A DNA stretch of 64,000 nucleotides from Mangrovihabitans endophyticus (GCF_014646155.1 NZ_BMMX01000020.1:1-64000), one strand, 5' to 3'; numbered from the stretch's first letter, positions 50,855-59,686 are shown. Program-made: numbers and translations. Notes: generated by a model not told the origin, from the letters alone.

Positions 50855-52216
50855 ATGCGCCGGTCACATGAGATCCCGATGTGGCCGCTCTATGTCATGT
50901 TCGGGCTCGTGCCGTTCTGGTGGGCAACCGGCGGCCTTTACCTTTTCTGGCCGTTGTTCGCGCTGATCCTCGCCGTCGTGCTGTTCGCCCGCGGCAAGAT
51001 CGAAATGCCCAGTGGATCCACCACCTGGATGGTGATGGCCGCCGTGGTCCTGGTCAGCGTGACCCGGCTGGACCGGGTGACCGGACTGCCGATGTTCCTG
51101 CTGCGCCTCGGCTTCATGCTCAGCGCGCTGCTGGTTTATCTGTACGTCTACAACGCGCTCCGCGCGGGCGCGTCCTGGGATCGCGTCTTCCGTCCACTGT
51201 GCCTGTTCTGGCTGTCCATGGTCGCCCTGGGGTGGATCGGGGTGTTTGCCCAGAAGTTCACCCTCACCACGCCGGTGGAGATGCTGCTGCCGCACTCGAT
51301 CACGGCCGACCGCGGGGTGCAGGCGATGGTGCACGTGCACGCCACCGAGTTCAACCCGCTGGGACGCAACCAGTTCTTTCGGACCGCGGCGCCTTATCCG
51401 TACACGAACAATTGGGGGACCGGCTTCGCGGTCCTGGTGCCGTGCGTGATCGCGTACCTGACCTCGATCCGCACCGGCGGCATGCGCGTCCTGCTGCTGA
51501 TCTCCCTGCCGTTGTCGCTGATCCCGGCCTTCCTGACGCTCAACCGCGGGATGTTCATCGGGCTCGGGGCCGGGCTGGTCTATCTGGGCCTGCGGGCGCT
51601 GATGCGCGGCGACGTCCGGCTGATCGGTTCGATCGTCGGCGTGGCGGTGCTGGCCTGGGTCGCGACCCTGGTGGTGCCGGTCGAGGATCTGATCGCCAAC
51701 CGCGTGGACAACACCGACAGCACCACCGACCGGGCCGATCTCTATCTGCAGACCCTCGGCGCGGTGGGACATTCGCCGATCCTCGGGTACGGCGGCCCGC
51801 GGCTGGTCGACACCACGAGCGGCGCCGAACCCCTGGGCACACAGGGGCAGATGTGGCTGGTGATGTACAGCCACGGCATCCCGGCGCTGCTGCTGTTCCT
51901 GGCGTTCTGGGTGGTGGTCGCCCGGCGCATGGCCGCCGCGGTGACCTCGCCCGGCAAGTGGCTCAGCACGGTGCCGGTGATCGCCCTGGTGGTGACGCCC
52001 TTCTACGGCTTCACCGACATCAACCTGTCGGTGATGTTCTTCGCGATCGGACTGGGGATGGCCGCGCTCGACGGCCCGGTGCGCCGGCCGCCTCCGCCGG
52101 ATGCCACCACGCCGGCATCGCCGGTTCGCCCGCCGCCTCAGCGGGCGCGGGCATCCGCGCGTGCGGCGGTGAGCATCAAGTACTCCCAATCCATCGCGCC
52201 GCCGCCCAGGTCGTAA
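50855..52216 (+). CDS. O-antigen-ligase/polymerase-like membrane protein
   Basis: 453-residue protein with about ten to twelve helices and a large periplasmic loop (about residues 140-195, with HATEFNPLGRNQFF and PYTNNWGTG). LTLNRGMFIGLGAGLVYLGL and VRLIGSIVGVAVLAWVATLV are helices; the second loop has NRVDNTDSTTDRADLYLQTL and GYGGPRLVD, the usual WaaL/Wzy pattern with Arg and His/Tyr residues for a lipid-linked glycan. The tail is Pro-rich. Predicted glycan polymerase or ligase, consistent with the flippase elsewhere. Its end overlaps the convergent methyltransferase by 79 bp. Confidence 0.85.
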   Translation: MRRSHEIPMWPLYVMFGLVPFWWATGGLYLFWPLFALILAVVLFARGKIEMPSGSTTWMVMAAVVLVSVTRLDRVTGLPMFLLRLGFMLSALLVYLYVYNALRAGASWDRVFRPLCLFWLSMVALGWIGVFAQKFTLTTPVEMLLPHSITADRGVQAMVHVHATEFNPLGRNQFFRTAAPYPYTNNWGTGFAVLVPCVIAYLTSIRTGGMRVLLLISLPLSLIPAFLTLNRGMFIGLGAGLVYLGLRALMRGDVRLIGSIVGVAVLAWVATLVVPVEDLIANRVDNTDSTTDRADLYLQTLGAVGHSPILGYGGPRLVDTTSGAEPLGTQGQMWLVMYSHGIPALLLFLAFWVVVARRMAAAVTSPGKWLSTVPVIALVVTPFYGFTDINLSVMFFAIGLGMAALDGPVRRPPPPDATTPASPVRPPPQRARASARAAVSIKYSQSIAPPPRS

Positions 52217-52986
52217 CGGCGGGCCAGGGCGGCGAGATCGTGGTCCAGCGCGGCGACCTTCTCCGGGTCGCCGGCGACGTTGCGGTACGCCGCGATGGTA
52301 GGCCCGTAGTTCGCCTTGAAGTAGTCGCGGAACGCCTCGGCCGTACCGAAAGAGCCGATGCGGACCGCGCCGCGGCGTTCCCGGACGTCCGTGATCCGGT
52401 CGCCGAAGAGCGTCCGCACGTGGTCCGGCCTGCCCCACAGCGGCGGCGGCTGCGCGCCGGGCGGCGGGGCGGGGGCGTACGGCTTCATGGCGGCGAACAT
52501 CTCGCCGATGAACCCCTCGGGTGTCCAGTTGACCAGTCCGATCCGGCCGCCGGGACGAGTCACCCGCACCATCTCGTCGGCGCAGCACCGGTGGCGCGGC
52601 GCGAACATGACGCCCACGCAGGACAGCACCACGTCGAAGCGGCCGTCCGGGAACGGCAGCGCCTCCGCGTCGCCGACCTGCCAGTCCAGGACCGCGCCGC
52701 GCTCCGCCGCCCGCGCCTGCCCGGCGTCCAGCAGATCCGGGCACAGGTCGCTGGCGACGACGCGTCCGCCGGCCAGCGCGGCCGGGATCGCGGCGTTGCC
52801 GGAGCCCGCCGCCACATCGAGCACGTCGTCGCCGTCCACCACGCGCACCGCGTCGACAAGTGCGGCACCTAGCTCGGGGATCAGGTCCGCGGCCACCGCC
52901 GGGTAGTCGCCGAGCGCCCACATGGCCCGGTGGCGAGCCTTCAGGGCCCGGTCGGCATCGGTGTCGCTGGACGGCGTGGTGGTCAT
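52138..52986 (-). CDS. class I SAM-dependent methyltransferase (UbiE-like)
   Basis: 282-residue methyltransferase. Motif I is VLDVAAGSGNAAIPAALAGG, followed by the Asp at VVASDLCPDLL; motif II/III VLSCVGVMFAPRH; post-motif DEMVRVTRPGGRIGLVNWTP. UbiE/COQ5-like shape, substrate unknown. Start ATG 52986 has AGGAGG eight bases upstream. Divergent from the HxlR gene across 115 bp, which contains a strong palindrome, so it is probably the HxlR target. Confidence 0.9.
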   Translation of the reverse strand: MTTTPSSDTDADRALKARHRAMWALGDYPAVAADLIPELGAALVDAVRVVDGDDVLDVAAGSGNAAIPAALAGGRVVASDLCPDLLDAGQARAAERGAVLDWQVGDAEALPFPDGRFDVVLSCVGVMFAPRHRCCADEMVRVTRPGGRIGLVNWTPEGFIGEMFAAMKPYAPAPPPGAQPPPLWGRPDHVRTLFGDRITDVRERRGAVRIGSFGTAEAFRDYFKANYGPTIAAYRNVAGDPEKVAALDHDLAALARRYDLGGGAMDWEYLMLTAARADARAR

Positions 52987-53054
52987 CGCTACGGCCTCCT
53001 GAGGTGGGCATCGTCGGTTCGTCCGAAGCTAGGGGGCCGAGCGGTCCGCGGCCA

Positions 53055-53069
53055 GTACACGATGTGTAC
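53055..53069. promoter_or_regulatory. HxlR-type operator palindrome
   Basis: GTACAC-GAT-GTGTAC, a perfect 6-bp inverted repeat with 3-nt spacer, between the divergent methyltransferase and HxlR genes. HxlR/DUF24 regulators bind similar GTAT/GTAC repeats. Confidence 0.6.
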
Positions 53070-53101
53070 CTGTCGGGGATCATGCACCTACGGTGAGGAC
53101 C

Positions 53102-53773
53102 ATGGGAGCGTCGTATCACTCGTTCTGTCCGGTGGCGAAGGCCATGGAACTGCTCGATGAGCGATGGACCATGCTCGTGGTCAACGAGCTGACGCACGGG
53201 CCACGGCGGTTCAACGAGTTGCGGCGCGGGCTGCCGCGGATGTCGCCCACGCTGCTGTCCAAGCGGCTGCACCAGCTCTCCACGGCCGGGGTGGTGGCGC
53301 GCGATGCGGACGAGTACCACCTGACCGAGGCGGGCCAGGAGCTGAGCCCGGTGGTCACCGCGCTCGGTGCCTGGGGCATCCGGTGGATCGGCCACCTCGG
53401 GGATCAGGATCTGAACCCGAAGTTGCTCATGTGGCACCTGTACGAGCATGTCGAGCACGAGGAGTTGCCGGCCGGCCGCACGGTGGTGGAGTTCTGCTTC
53501 ACCGACGTCCGCCCGCCGCACCGGCACCGCTGGTGGCTGGTGCTGACCCGCTCGGATGCCGACGTCTGCGACGCCGACCCGGGTTTCGACGTGTCGGTCA
53601 CCGTGGAGTCCACCCTGCGCCGGATGGTGGAGATCTTCCGTGGTGACTCGTCGTGGGCGGGCGCGTTGCGCTCCGGCGCGGTGACGCTGCACGGTCCGGC
53701 CGAGCTTCGCCGGGCGATGCCCGGCTGGATCCGCCAGTCCGGGTACGCCGCAGTGCCGCGCCGCGCAACCTAG
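53102..53773 (+). CDS. HxlR-family transcriptional regulator
   Basis: 223-residue regulator. HxlR winged helix: CPVAKAMELLDERWTMLVVNEL, then GPRRFNELRRGLPRMSPTLLSKRLHQLSTAGVVAR in outline. The family Cys in FCPVA may sense thiol stress or aldehydes. Residues 110-223 form an extra SCP2-like C-terminal domain (WWLVLTRSDADVCDADPGFD), as in some long HxlR proteins. Start ATG 53102 has GGTGAGG; GTG 53093 is an alternative. Convergent with the XRE gene, four-base overlap. Confidence 0.9.
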   Translation: MGASYHSFCPVAKAMELLDERWTMLVVNELTHGPRRFNELRRGLPRMSPTLLSKRLHQLSTAGVVARDADEYHLTEAGQELSPVVTALGAWGIRWIGHLGDQDLNPKLLMWHLYEHVEHEELPAGRTVVEFCFTDVRPPHRHRWWLVLTRSDADVCDADPGFDVSVTVESTLRRMVEIFRGDSSWAGALRSGAVTLHGPAELRRAMPGWIRQSGYAAVPRRAT

Positions 53774-54618
53774 TCGACCAGCGTCTGGGTGCCGAGGACG
53801 ACGGCCAGCGCCAACCGCTCGGCATCCTCGGTGCCCGGCTCCGCGGTGTAGACCATGATGCGCAGATCGTCGGCGGCGACGACGAGGGTGTCGCAGTCCA
53901 GGGTGATGTGGCCGACCGCGGGATGGGCGATGGTCTTGTGCCGGGACTGTTCCGGGCGCGGCTCGGGACAGCCGGACTTCCAGAGTTCCACGAAGCGTGG
54001 ACTCGCCGCGGACAAGTCGCTGACCAACCGCTTGAGGGCCCGGTCGGCGGGGTAGCGGGCGGCGGTCAGGCGCAGGTCGGCCACCAACCGCGTTTCGAAA
54101 TCGGCGCGTTCCTCCGCGGTGTGCACGGCGCGGGTGCCGGGACCGGCCAGGTTGCGCCAGACCGCGTTGCGTTCGATGCCGCGCAAGTTCGAGGTGTCGC
54201 CCATGAGCGCGTCGTAGGGCGCGTTGGCCGTGAGAAGCGTCCAGGTGGCGTCGTACACCGCGACAGGCGTGTTCGCCAGCCGGTCGAGCAGGCGTTGCAC
54301 GCTCGACGTGATCCGGGACGGGACCACATCGAGTCCGGGAGCGGCGTGCCCGGCCAGCCGGAACAGGAGCTCGCGCTCGGGGTCGGACAGGCGCAGGGCA
54401 CGGACGAGCGCCTCGACGACCTGCGTCGAGGGTGCGGTCGCCCGGCCCTGTTCCAGCCGGGTCAGGTAGTCCGCCGAGATGCCGGCGAGCCCGGCGAGCT
54501 CTTCGCGGCGCAGCCCGGCGACCCGGCGGCGCCGGCCCACCGGCACGCCGACCGTCTCCGGCACCACCCGGTCCCGCCAGCGGCGCAGCATCCGGCCGAA
54601 CTCCCATGACGACTCCAC
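53770..54618 (-). CDS. XRE-family regulator with MmyB-like ligand domain
   Basis: 282-residue regulator. N-terminal helix-turn-helix: RRVAGLRREELAGLAGISAD, then YLTRLEQGRATAPSTQVVEAL. From about residue 110 a PAS-like ligand-binding domain of the MmyB type: RLLDRLANTPVAVYDATWTL, YDALMG, HPAVGHITLDCDTLVVA. In actinomycetes such regulators often control a divergent oxidoreductase. Start GTG 54618; the SDR at 54722 is divergent and the likely target. Confidence 0.9.
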   Translation of the reverse strand: MESSWEFGRMLRRWRDRVVPETVGVPVGRRRRVAGLRREELAGLAGISADYLTRLEQGRATAPSTQVVEALVRALRLSDPERELLFRLAGHAAPGLDVVPSRITSSVQRLLDRLANTPVAVYDATWTLLTANAPYDALMGDTSNLRGIERNAVWRNLAGPGTRAVHTAEERADFETRLVADLRLTAARYPADRALKRLVSDLSAASPRFVELWKSGCPEPRPEQSRHKTIAHPAVGHITLDCDTLVVAADDLRIMVYTAEPGTEDAERLALAVVLGTQTLVD

Positions 54619-54721
54619 GCTGTCAGTCTGCGCGCTCGGTGACGCCGTTGTCCTGGCCCCGGCGTTCCCACGAAAACGGGGCGGCTGGCTGTGCCCGCGG
54701 CGGCCCGCGAGGCTCAGGGGC

Positions 54722-55405
54722 ATGACAACCACACTCATCACCGGGGCCAACCGGGGCCTCGGTAAGGAAACCGCCCGTCAGCTCGTCGCGGCCGGTCACG
54801 TCGTCTACGTCGGGGCGCGCGGTGAGGCCCGCGGCCGGGCCGCCGCGGACGAACTCGGTGCGCGGTTTGTCCGGTTGGACGTCACCGATGACGCCTCGGT
54901 GGCCGCAGCCCTCGACCAGATCGCGGCCGACGGCGGACTCGACGTGCTGATCAACAACGCCGGCATCGCCATGCTCGCCCGCAGCGGCCCGGATGCGCTG
55001 GAGGTGTTCGACACCAACGCGGTCGGTATCGTCCGCGTCACCGAGGCGGCGCTCCCGGTGCTGCGGAAATCCGCGAACCCCGTGGTCGTCAACGTGTCCA
55101 GCGCGCTCGGCTCGTTCGCGGCCAATCACGATCCGTCCCGGCCCGCGTCCAGTGTCTCGGCGATCGTCTACGGCGCGAGCAAGGCGGCCGTCTCCATGCT
55201 CACCGTGCAGTACGCGCGAGCTGTGCCGGAGGTCAAGTTCAACGCGGTCGAGCCGGGATACACCGACACCGAGCTGGGCGGGGCGGACAACAGTCGCGGC
55301 CGCCCGGTGCGGGTCAGCGCCCAGACGATCGTTCGTGCGGCCTCCATCGGCATCGATGGCCCTACCGGCACGTTCCAGGAGGACGCCGGCGAACTCGGCT
55401 GGTAA
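54722..55405 (+). CDS. short-chain dehydrogenase/reductase
   Basis: 227-residue SDR. Cofactor site TGANRGLG (TGxxxGxG) near residue 7-14; LDVTDDASVAAAL; NNAG at residues near 77-80; catalytic Ser in VNVSSALGS and Tyr-x-x-x-Lys in YGASKAAV. NADPH is likely because of the Arg after the Gly motif. Substrate unknown. Start ATG 54722 with AGGGGC upstream. Divergent from the MmyB-like regulator. Confidence 0.93.
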   Translation: MTTTLITGANRGLGKETARQLVAAGHVVYVGARGEARGRAAADELGARFVRLDVTDDASVAAALDQIAADGGLDVLINNAGIAMLARSGPDALEVFDTNAVGIVRVTEAALPVLRKSANPVVVNVSSALGSFAANHDPSRPASSVSAIVYGASKAAVSMLTVQYARAVPEVKFNAVEPGYTDTELGGADNSRGRPVRVSAQTIVRAASIGIDGPTGTFQEDAGELGW

Positions 55406-55557
55406 CGATATTCAGCCAGGTAAATTAAATCCTTCTCAAAATATTGCGATAATACGAATTAGCCGCTTAGGGTCGCTTCCGCCCGCACGCGCCGTCGGCG
55501 TGTGCGGGGCGGTCGGTGACGGGATCCGGCCATCGTGCCGGTGAACGGAGTCCTGTC
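55406..55557 (+). promoter_or_regulatory. AT-rich leader of the secreted esterase gene
   Basis: The 60 bases from about 55408 to 55468 are strongly AT-rich (GTAAATTAAATCC, CAAAATATTGCGATAATACG), unlike the surrounding GC-rich sequence. They lie between the SDR stop and the start at 55558 and include TATTGCGATAAT, a plausible -10 region. Confidence 0.4.
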
Positions 55558-58137
55558 GTGCGGTCGCAACGCCGTCCCTCGCCCCGTCCCTCGCCCCGTC
55601 GCTTGCTCATCGGGCTGCTCGCGACGCTGTTGATGTTCAGCGGCGGGTTCGTGGCCGTCGCCGTCACCGGGACGGCCGACGCGGCCATCCGCCGGTGCAA
55701 TCCCGGAGACACCGACTGGCCGGACTGCCTGCCCACGCACGCACAACTCGACGGGGCGCTGAGCACGCCGCGCAACGGGGCGTACTTCTGGACCGGGCGG
55801 ACGGGCGGCGAGAACGGCACGTCGGTGGAAGTCCCGGCCGGCGAGATCGCGCACGACCGGGGCGGGATCACCCTGGAGTCCGCCATCGAGGCGCACGGCT
55901 TCGCGATGCCCGACTTCCCGGCGCCGGACGCCCAACTGAGCCAGGCGGACCGGGATCGCATCGTCGAGATCTGGACCTATGCCTCACGCTCGTTGGCGCT
56001 GCACGCCAGTGGGATCGTCTTCGTGGTGACCAGCGACTGGCGGCGGCCCAACAACATCTGGGACACCCAGGAACAGCCCCGGATCATCAACGAGAACCCC
56101 GACACCGTGGCCATCTTCCAGATCAACGTGCTCACCATGGGCGAATCCCTGATCTGGCACCGTCCCGGATACACCGAGGACCAGGTGTGGCTGGCGCGGG
56201 CGCAGATGCAAGCGGAGCGGCTCTGTCCGCTGCTGGAAGCCGCGGGTTTCCCGCGCGCCTCCACCTGGTCGTCACCGACGTCGACGGGTGCCTTCTCCAC
56301 CGTGGACGCCACGCCGATCCAGGGCGCCTACACCGGGCAGTACTGGGGCGTCAGCTCGACGAGCTCGTCGGTGACCTACACGCTGTATCAGGAGGACCGC
56401 GCGTCGCGGACGACGAACATGCCACCCTCGTACCGGGAGAACATCGCCGCCCGGCCGACCATCACCGCGCACCTCTCCCACGGCGGCCCACCCGAGTACT
56501 TCGAACTGGGCTGGGGCGGGTATCCGGGCGAGGCCGGATACGAAGGTCTGCTCTACGAGCCGGAAGAGCTCAACTGCAAGCACTACGACGGCGAACTCAA
56601 GCGCGCGGTCGCGGCGCCGCTGGCCGGGAAGCGGATCCGGCTCATGCCGCTGGGCGACTCCATCACCTTCGGCGTGCAGAGCTCGGACGGCAACGGATAC
56701 CGGGACCGGCTGCACGACCTGTTGGACCGGGCCGGCGCGACGGTGGACTTCGTCGGTTCGGAACAGGGCGGCTCGATGTCCGACAACGACAACGAAGGCC
56801 ACCCCGGCTGGCGGATCGACCAGGTCGCGGAGGTCGCCGCCTGCACGGTGCCGCAGTATCAACCCAACGTCGTGACGTTGCACATCGGTACGAACGACGC
56901 CAACCAGAATTATCAGATCTCCACCGCCGCGGACCGGGTCACGTCGGTGATCGAGAAGATCCTCGCCGACTCCCCGCACGCCGTGGTCCTCGTCTCGCAG
57001 GTGATCACGACCGGCAAAGCCGGCCTGCAGCCGCGCATCGACGAGATCAACTTCGCGGTCAACGACGCCGTTCGCGGCCTGCGCCAAGCCGGCAAGCACG
57101 TGATGATGGTGTCGCAGGAGGACGTCTGGCAGTCCGACGGCCTGCAGGACGACGCGCATCCGACGGATGCCGGATACGACAAGATGGCCGGCAACTTCGA
57201 CGACACGCTCACCGCGCTCAAGGACTGGATCACCGACCCCGATCCGGTGCGCTCCACCTCGCCGGACTGTGACCCCGGCGCGACCGCGCTCGGTCCCGGA
57301 TGGCGCAAACTCGGCGTCATCGCGCCCGGCACCTCCGACCCCGGGCGGGTGGAGTTGGCCGACGTCGACGGGGATCACCGGGACGACTACATCAAGGTGC
57401 ACCGCGAAGGCTCGTTCCGGGTGCTGCTCAACCAGCGCAGCGACACCCCGGGTCAGCCGCACTTCGTCGACGTCGGCACGTACAAGCCGTACGGGATCAG
57501 TCAGGTCCCGGTCGATCCGGACGCCGAGGTGCCCTCCGACGGGTTCCGGTTCGCCGACCTCAACGGCGACGGTCGTGCCGACCTCATCAACGTGACGCCC
57601 ACCGGCAAGAGCTCGGCGTTCCTCAACCTACCCGGCACCGACGGCGCGCTGAACTTCGTCAAGTGGGGGATCCTGTTCGACGAAGCGGAGATCAAGCGCG
57701 GCCACATCCGGTTCGCGGACATCGACGGCGACGGGTGCGCCGACCTGCTGCAGGTCGGCGACGAGGGCAACGTGCACGCGTACTTCAACGTGCCCAACGA
57801 CGATCCGTTCACGTTGCCCACGTGGCGCATGAAGAAGAACTGGGCGCCCGGCGCGCAGGGCGGAACCCTCACCTCGCTGCGCTTCGGCGACGTCAACGGC
57901 GATGGCGCGGCGGACTACCTCACGGTCGGTTCGGACGGGTCGGTGCACGCCTATTTCAACAACGGCGGCCTCGACGCGGGAGGCTTCACGCCGCACCTCA
58001 ATTTCGCGTACGCCTCCGACTACCCGCGGGAGTATGTGCAGTTCCACGACATCAGCGGCGACGGCAAGGCCGACTACCTGGTGGTCTATAAGGGGGGTGC
58101 GATCCGGGCCTGGCTCAACCGCGGTGGCAACCAGTGA
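55558..58137 (+). CDS. secreted SGNH hydrolase with FG-GAP/VCBS repeats
   Basis: 859-residue exported protein. Signal peptide with RRLLIGLLATLLMFSGGF and cleavage near AVTGTADA. Residues 45-355 are a domain I cannot name, with Cys near CNPGD, DCLP, RLCPLLE and NCKHYD. Next is an SGNH/GDSL esterase domain (about 356-560): GDSITFG (nucleophile Ser), HIGTNDANQN, and DDAHPTD (catalytic Asp-x-x-His). The C-terminal 300 residues hold FG-GAP/VCBS-like repeats (DVDGDHRDDYIKV, DLNGDGRADLINV, DIDGDGCADLLQV, DVNGDGAADYLTV, DISGDGKADYLVV), beta-propeller and calcium-binding. Start GTG 55558 follows GGAG. Likely a wall or polysaccharide esterase. Confidence 0.9.
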   Translation: MRSQRRPSPRPSPRRLLIGLLATLLMFSGGFVAVAVTGTADAAIRRCNPGDTDWPDCLPTHAQLDGALSTPRNGAYFWTGRTGGENGTSVEVPAGEIAHDRGGITLESAIEAHGFAMPDFPAPDAQLSQADRDRIVEIWTYASRSLALHASGIVFVVTSDWRRPNNIWDTQEQPRIINENPDTVAIFQINVLTMGESLIWHRPGYTEDQVWLARAQMQAERLCPLLEAAGFPRASTWSSPTSTGAFSTVDATPIQGAYTGQYWGVSSTSSSVTYTLYQEDRASRTTNMPPSYRENIAARPTITAHLSHGGPPEYFELGWGGYPGEAGYEGLLYEPEELNCKHYDGELKRAVAAPLAGKRIRLMPLGDSITFGVQSSDGNGYRDRLHDLLDRAGATVDFVGSEQGGSMSDNDNEGHPGWRIDQVAEVAACTVPQYQPNVVTLHIGTNDANQNYQISTAADRVTSVIEKILADSPHAVVLVSQVITTGKAGLQPRIDEINFAVNDAVRGLRQAGKHVMMVSQEDVWQSDGLQDDAHPTDAGYDKMAGNFDDTLTALKDWITDPDPVRSTSPDCDPGATALGPGWRKLGVIAPGTSDPGRVELADVDGDHRDDYIKVHREGSFRVLLNQRSDTPGQPHFVDVGTYKPYGISQVPVDPDAEVPSDGFRFADLNGDGRADLINVTPTGKSSAFLNLPGTDGALNFVKWGILFDEAEIKRGHIRFADIDGDGCADLLQVGDEGNVHAYFNVPNDDPFTLPTWRMKKNWAPGAQGGTLTSLRFGDVNGDGAADYLTVGSDGSVHAYFNNGGLDAGGFTPHLNFAYASDYPREYVQFHDISGDGKADYLVVYKGGAIRAWLNRGGNQ

Positions 58138-58209
58138 ACCCGTCGCCGCGCGGCGAGTCCGGGGGTGACCAGGCGCGCCGGGAGGGGCGAGATTCGAGGC
58201 CGGCTTGAC

Positions 58210-58243
58210 CATGCATTCATTATGCATGCATCATGAATGCATG
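58210..58243 (+). promoter_or_regulatory. vapBC operator/promoter with nested palindromes
   Basis: 11-bp arms CATGCATTCAT (58210-58220) and ATGAATGCATG (58233-58243) enclose ATGCATGCAT (58222-58231), itself a perfect palindrome. TTGACC at 58205-58210 could be the -35. The right arm includes the vapB start codon (58241-58243), so bound VapBC would cover promoter and start codon. Confidence 0.75.
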
Positions 58244-58534
58244 ACGGTGACACTCACGGTCCGCGACGTACCGGAGGAGGTCCGCGACCTCCTAGCCGAC
58301 CAGGCGCGCGAACGCGGCCAATCGCTGCAAGGCTTTCTCTTGACGGTCCTCGGCCGTCAGGCGGGATTCGGTCGTAACCGACAGATTCTCGCCGAGGTCA
58401 TTCGGGAACTCGATGGCTCCGGGGGAGCCGACGAGGACGCCCCGGATGCATCCGACTTCCTTGCGAGCGCGCGAGCCGAGCGCGGCCTGCCCGACTCGGG
58501 GCCTTCTCCGCGGCACGGCCGAGGCGTCGCGTGA
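58241..58534 (+). CDS. vapB: VapB/FitA-type antitoxin
   Basis: 97-residue antitoxin. N-terminal ribbon-helix-helix: TVTLTVRDVPEEVRDLLADQA, then RGQSLQGFLLTVL, which binds DNA as a dimer. The C-terminal half is acidic and flexible (GADEDAPDASDF, then RAERGLPDS) and would wrap the toxin. Start ATG 58241 is six bases after the -10-like CATCAT and lies in the operator, so a leaderless, autorepressed mRNA is likely. Overlaps vapC by four bases. Confidence 0.85.
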   Translation: MTVTLTVRDVPEEVRDLLADQARERGQSLQGFLLTVLGRQAGFGRNRQILAEVIRELDGSGGADEDAPDASDFLASARAERGLPDSGPSPRHGRGVA

Positions 58535-58926
58535 TCGTGGTGGATGCCTCCGCCGTCGCGAGCATGCTGGTCTACACCGATGACCGCGGACGGAAGGCCC
58601 GCGCCGCGATGGGGCGCGATCCGGAATGGACGGCACCGGAACACTGGAAAGTCGAGGTGTTCTCGGTGATGCGAGGGCTTGCACTCGGCGGGAAGCTCAC
58701 CGACGAACAGGCTTCCCGAGCGGTGGCCCGCCTGCCGCGCTTGGGTGTCGAGACCGTCCAGGTCGATGAACTCCTTCCGCGCATGTGGCAGATGAAGGCG
58801 AACATCAGCGCCTACGATGCCGCATATGTGGCGTTGGCGGAGCGGCGTGGTCTCACCCTGGTGACGGCGGACGCCAGGCTGGCTCGAGCCTCGACGGCAT
58901 TCTGCCGCGTTGAGCTCATCGCCTAG
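58531..58926 (+). CDS. vapC: VapC PIN-domain ribonuclease toxin
   Basis: 131-residue PIN nuclease. Acidic metal-binding residues Asp5 (VVDASA), Glu42 (KVEVFS), Asp96 (ISAYDAAYVALAE) and Asp114 (TADARLA) are all present, so it should be active against RNA. GTG 58531 overlaps the vapB stop (GTGA), the usual coupling that keeps antitoxin in excess. The pair sits after the secreted esterase and looks like an independent module. Confidence 0.93.
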   Translation: MIVVDASAVASMLVYTDDRGRKARAAMGRDPEWTAPEHWKVEVFSVMRGLALGGKLTDEQASRAVARLPRLGVETVQVDELLPRMWQMKANISAYDAAYVALAERRGLTLVTADARLARASTAFCRVELIA

Positions 58927-59023
58927 CGCCGAGCAGGCCGACGGCCCCGCGGGACCGCAAGTGTGCAGTGCCGTGGCCGCAGATCCCCGAGCGGCGGCGG
59001 CCGGGCAAGCGAAACCGGGGACA

Positions 59024-59686
59024 CTAGACCAGGCCGTGTTCGTGCGCGAACACGACGATCTGGACCCGGTCGCGGAGTGCCAGCTTGCGCAGGATGGCGC
59101 CGACATGGGTCTTGACCGTCGACTCGCTGGCGTAGACGGTGCCGGCGATCTCCGCGTTGGACAGACCGCGGGACACGGCGGTGAACACCTCACGTTCCTT
59201 GTCGGTGAGCCCGAGGAAGGCCGCCGGTGGCGTCGCCGGGGCGGGGAACTGCCGGTCCAGCAGGGTGGCCAGGTCCTGCGGGGCGAGTACGGCGTTGCCG
59301 CCGTGCACGGCGCGGATCGCATCGCGCAGCATCAGCGGCGTGGTGTCCTTGAGGAGGAAGCCGCTGGCGCCGTGGCGGATCGCGGTGGCGGCCCGGTCAT
59401 CGAGGTTGAACGTGGTCAGCACGATCACCCGGACCGGCTTGGCGCGCCGGGCGACCCGTTCGGGTGCGAGGATCTGCCGGGACGCCTCGACGCCGTCCAT
59501 CTGCGGCATCCGGACGTCCATCAGCACAACGTCCGGCCGCAGTTCCTCAACCAGGCGGACCGCCTCCACCCCGTCGCCGACGGCGCCGACCACGCGCATG
59601 CCGTCCTGCGCGTCGACGATGACACGGACGCCCTCGCGGAAGAGCTCCTGATCGTCGACGAGCAGCACGGTGATCTCGTCGCTCAT
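59024..59686 (-). CDS. NarL-family response regulator
   Basis: 220-residue regulator paired with the kinase next door. Receiver: VLLVDDQELFREGV, Asp57 in VVLMDVRMP, Thr in VLTTFN and Lys in LLKDTTP. Output LuxR helix-turn-helix: GLTDKEREVFTAVSRGLSNAE, then ASESTVKTHVGAILRKL. Its start overlaps the kinase stop (ATGA). Activated by phosphorylation from the sensor kinase at 59683. Target genes are not shown by sequence; the alr-ddl pair just upstream is a candidate. Confidence 0.95.
   Translation of the reverse strand: MSDEITVLLVDDQELFREGVRVIVDAQDGMRVVGAVGDGVEAVRLVEELRPDVVLMDVRMPQMDGVEASRQILAPERVARRAKPVRVIVLTTFNLDDRAATAIRHGASGFLLKDTTPLMLRDAIRAVHGGNAVLAPQDLATLLDRQFPAPATPPAAFLGLTDKEREVFTAVSRGLSNAEIAGTVYASESTVKTHVGAILRKLALRDRVQIVVFAHEHGLV

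Noticed and set aside
50864-54607. A 1247-codon minus-strand open frame
   Set aside because: It runs antisense through several well-supported genes and its translation is a low-complexity Arg/Gly/His pattern.
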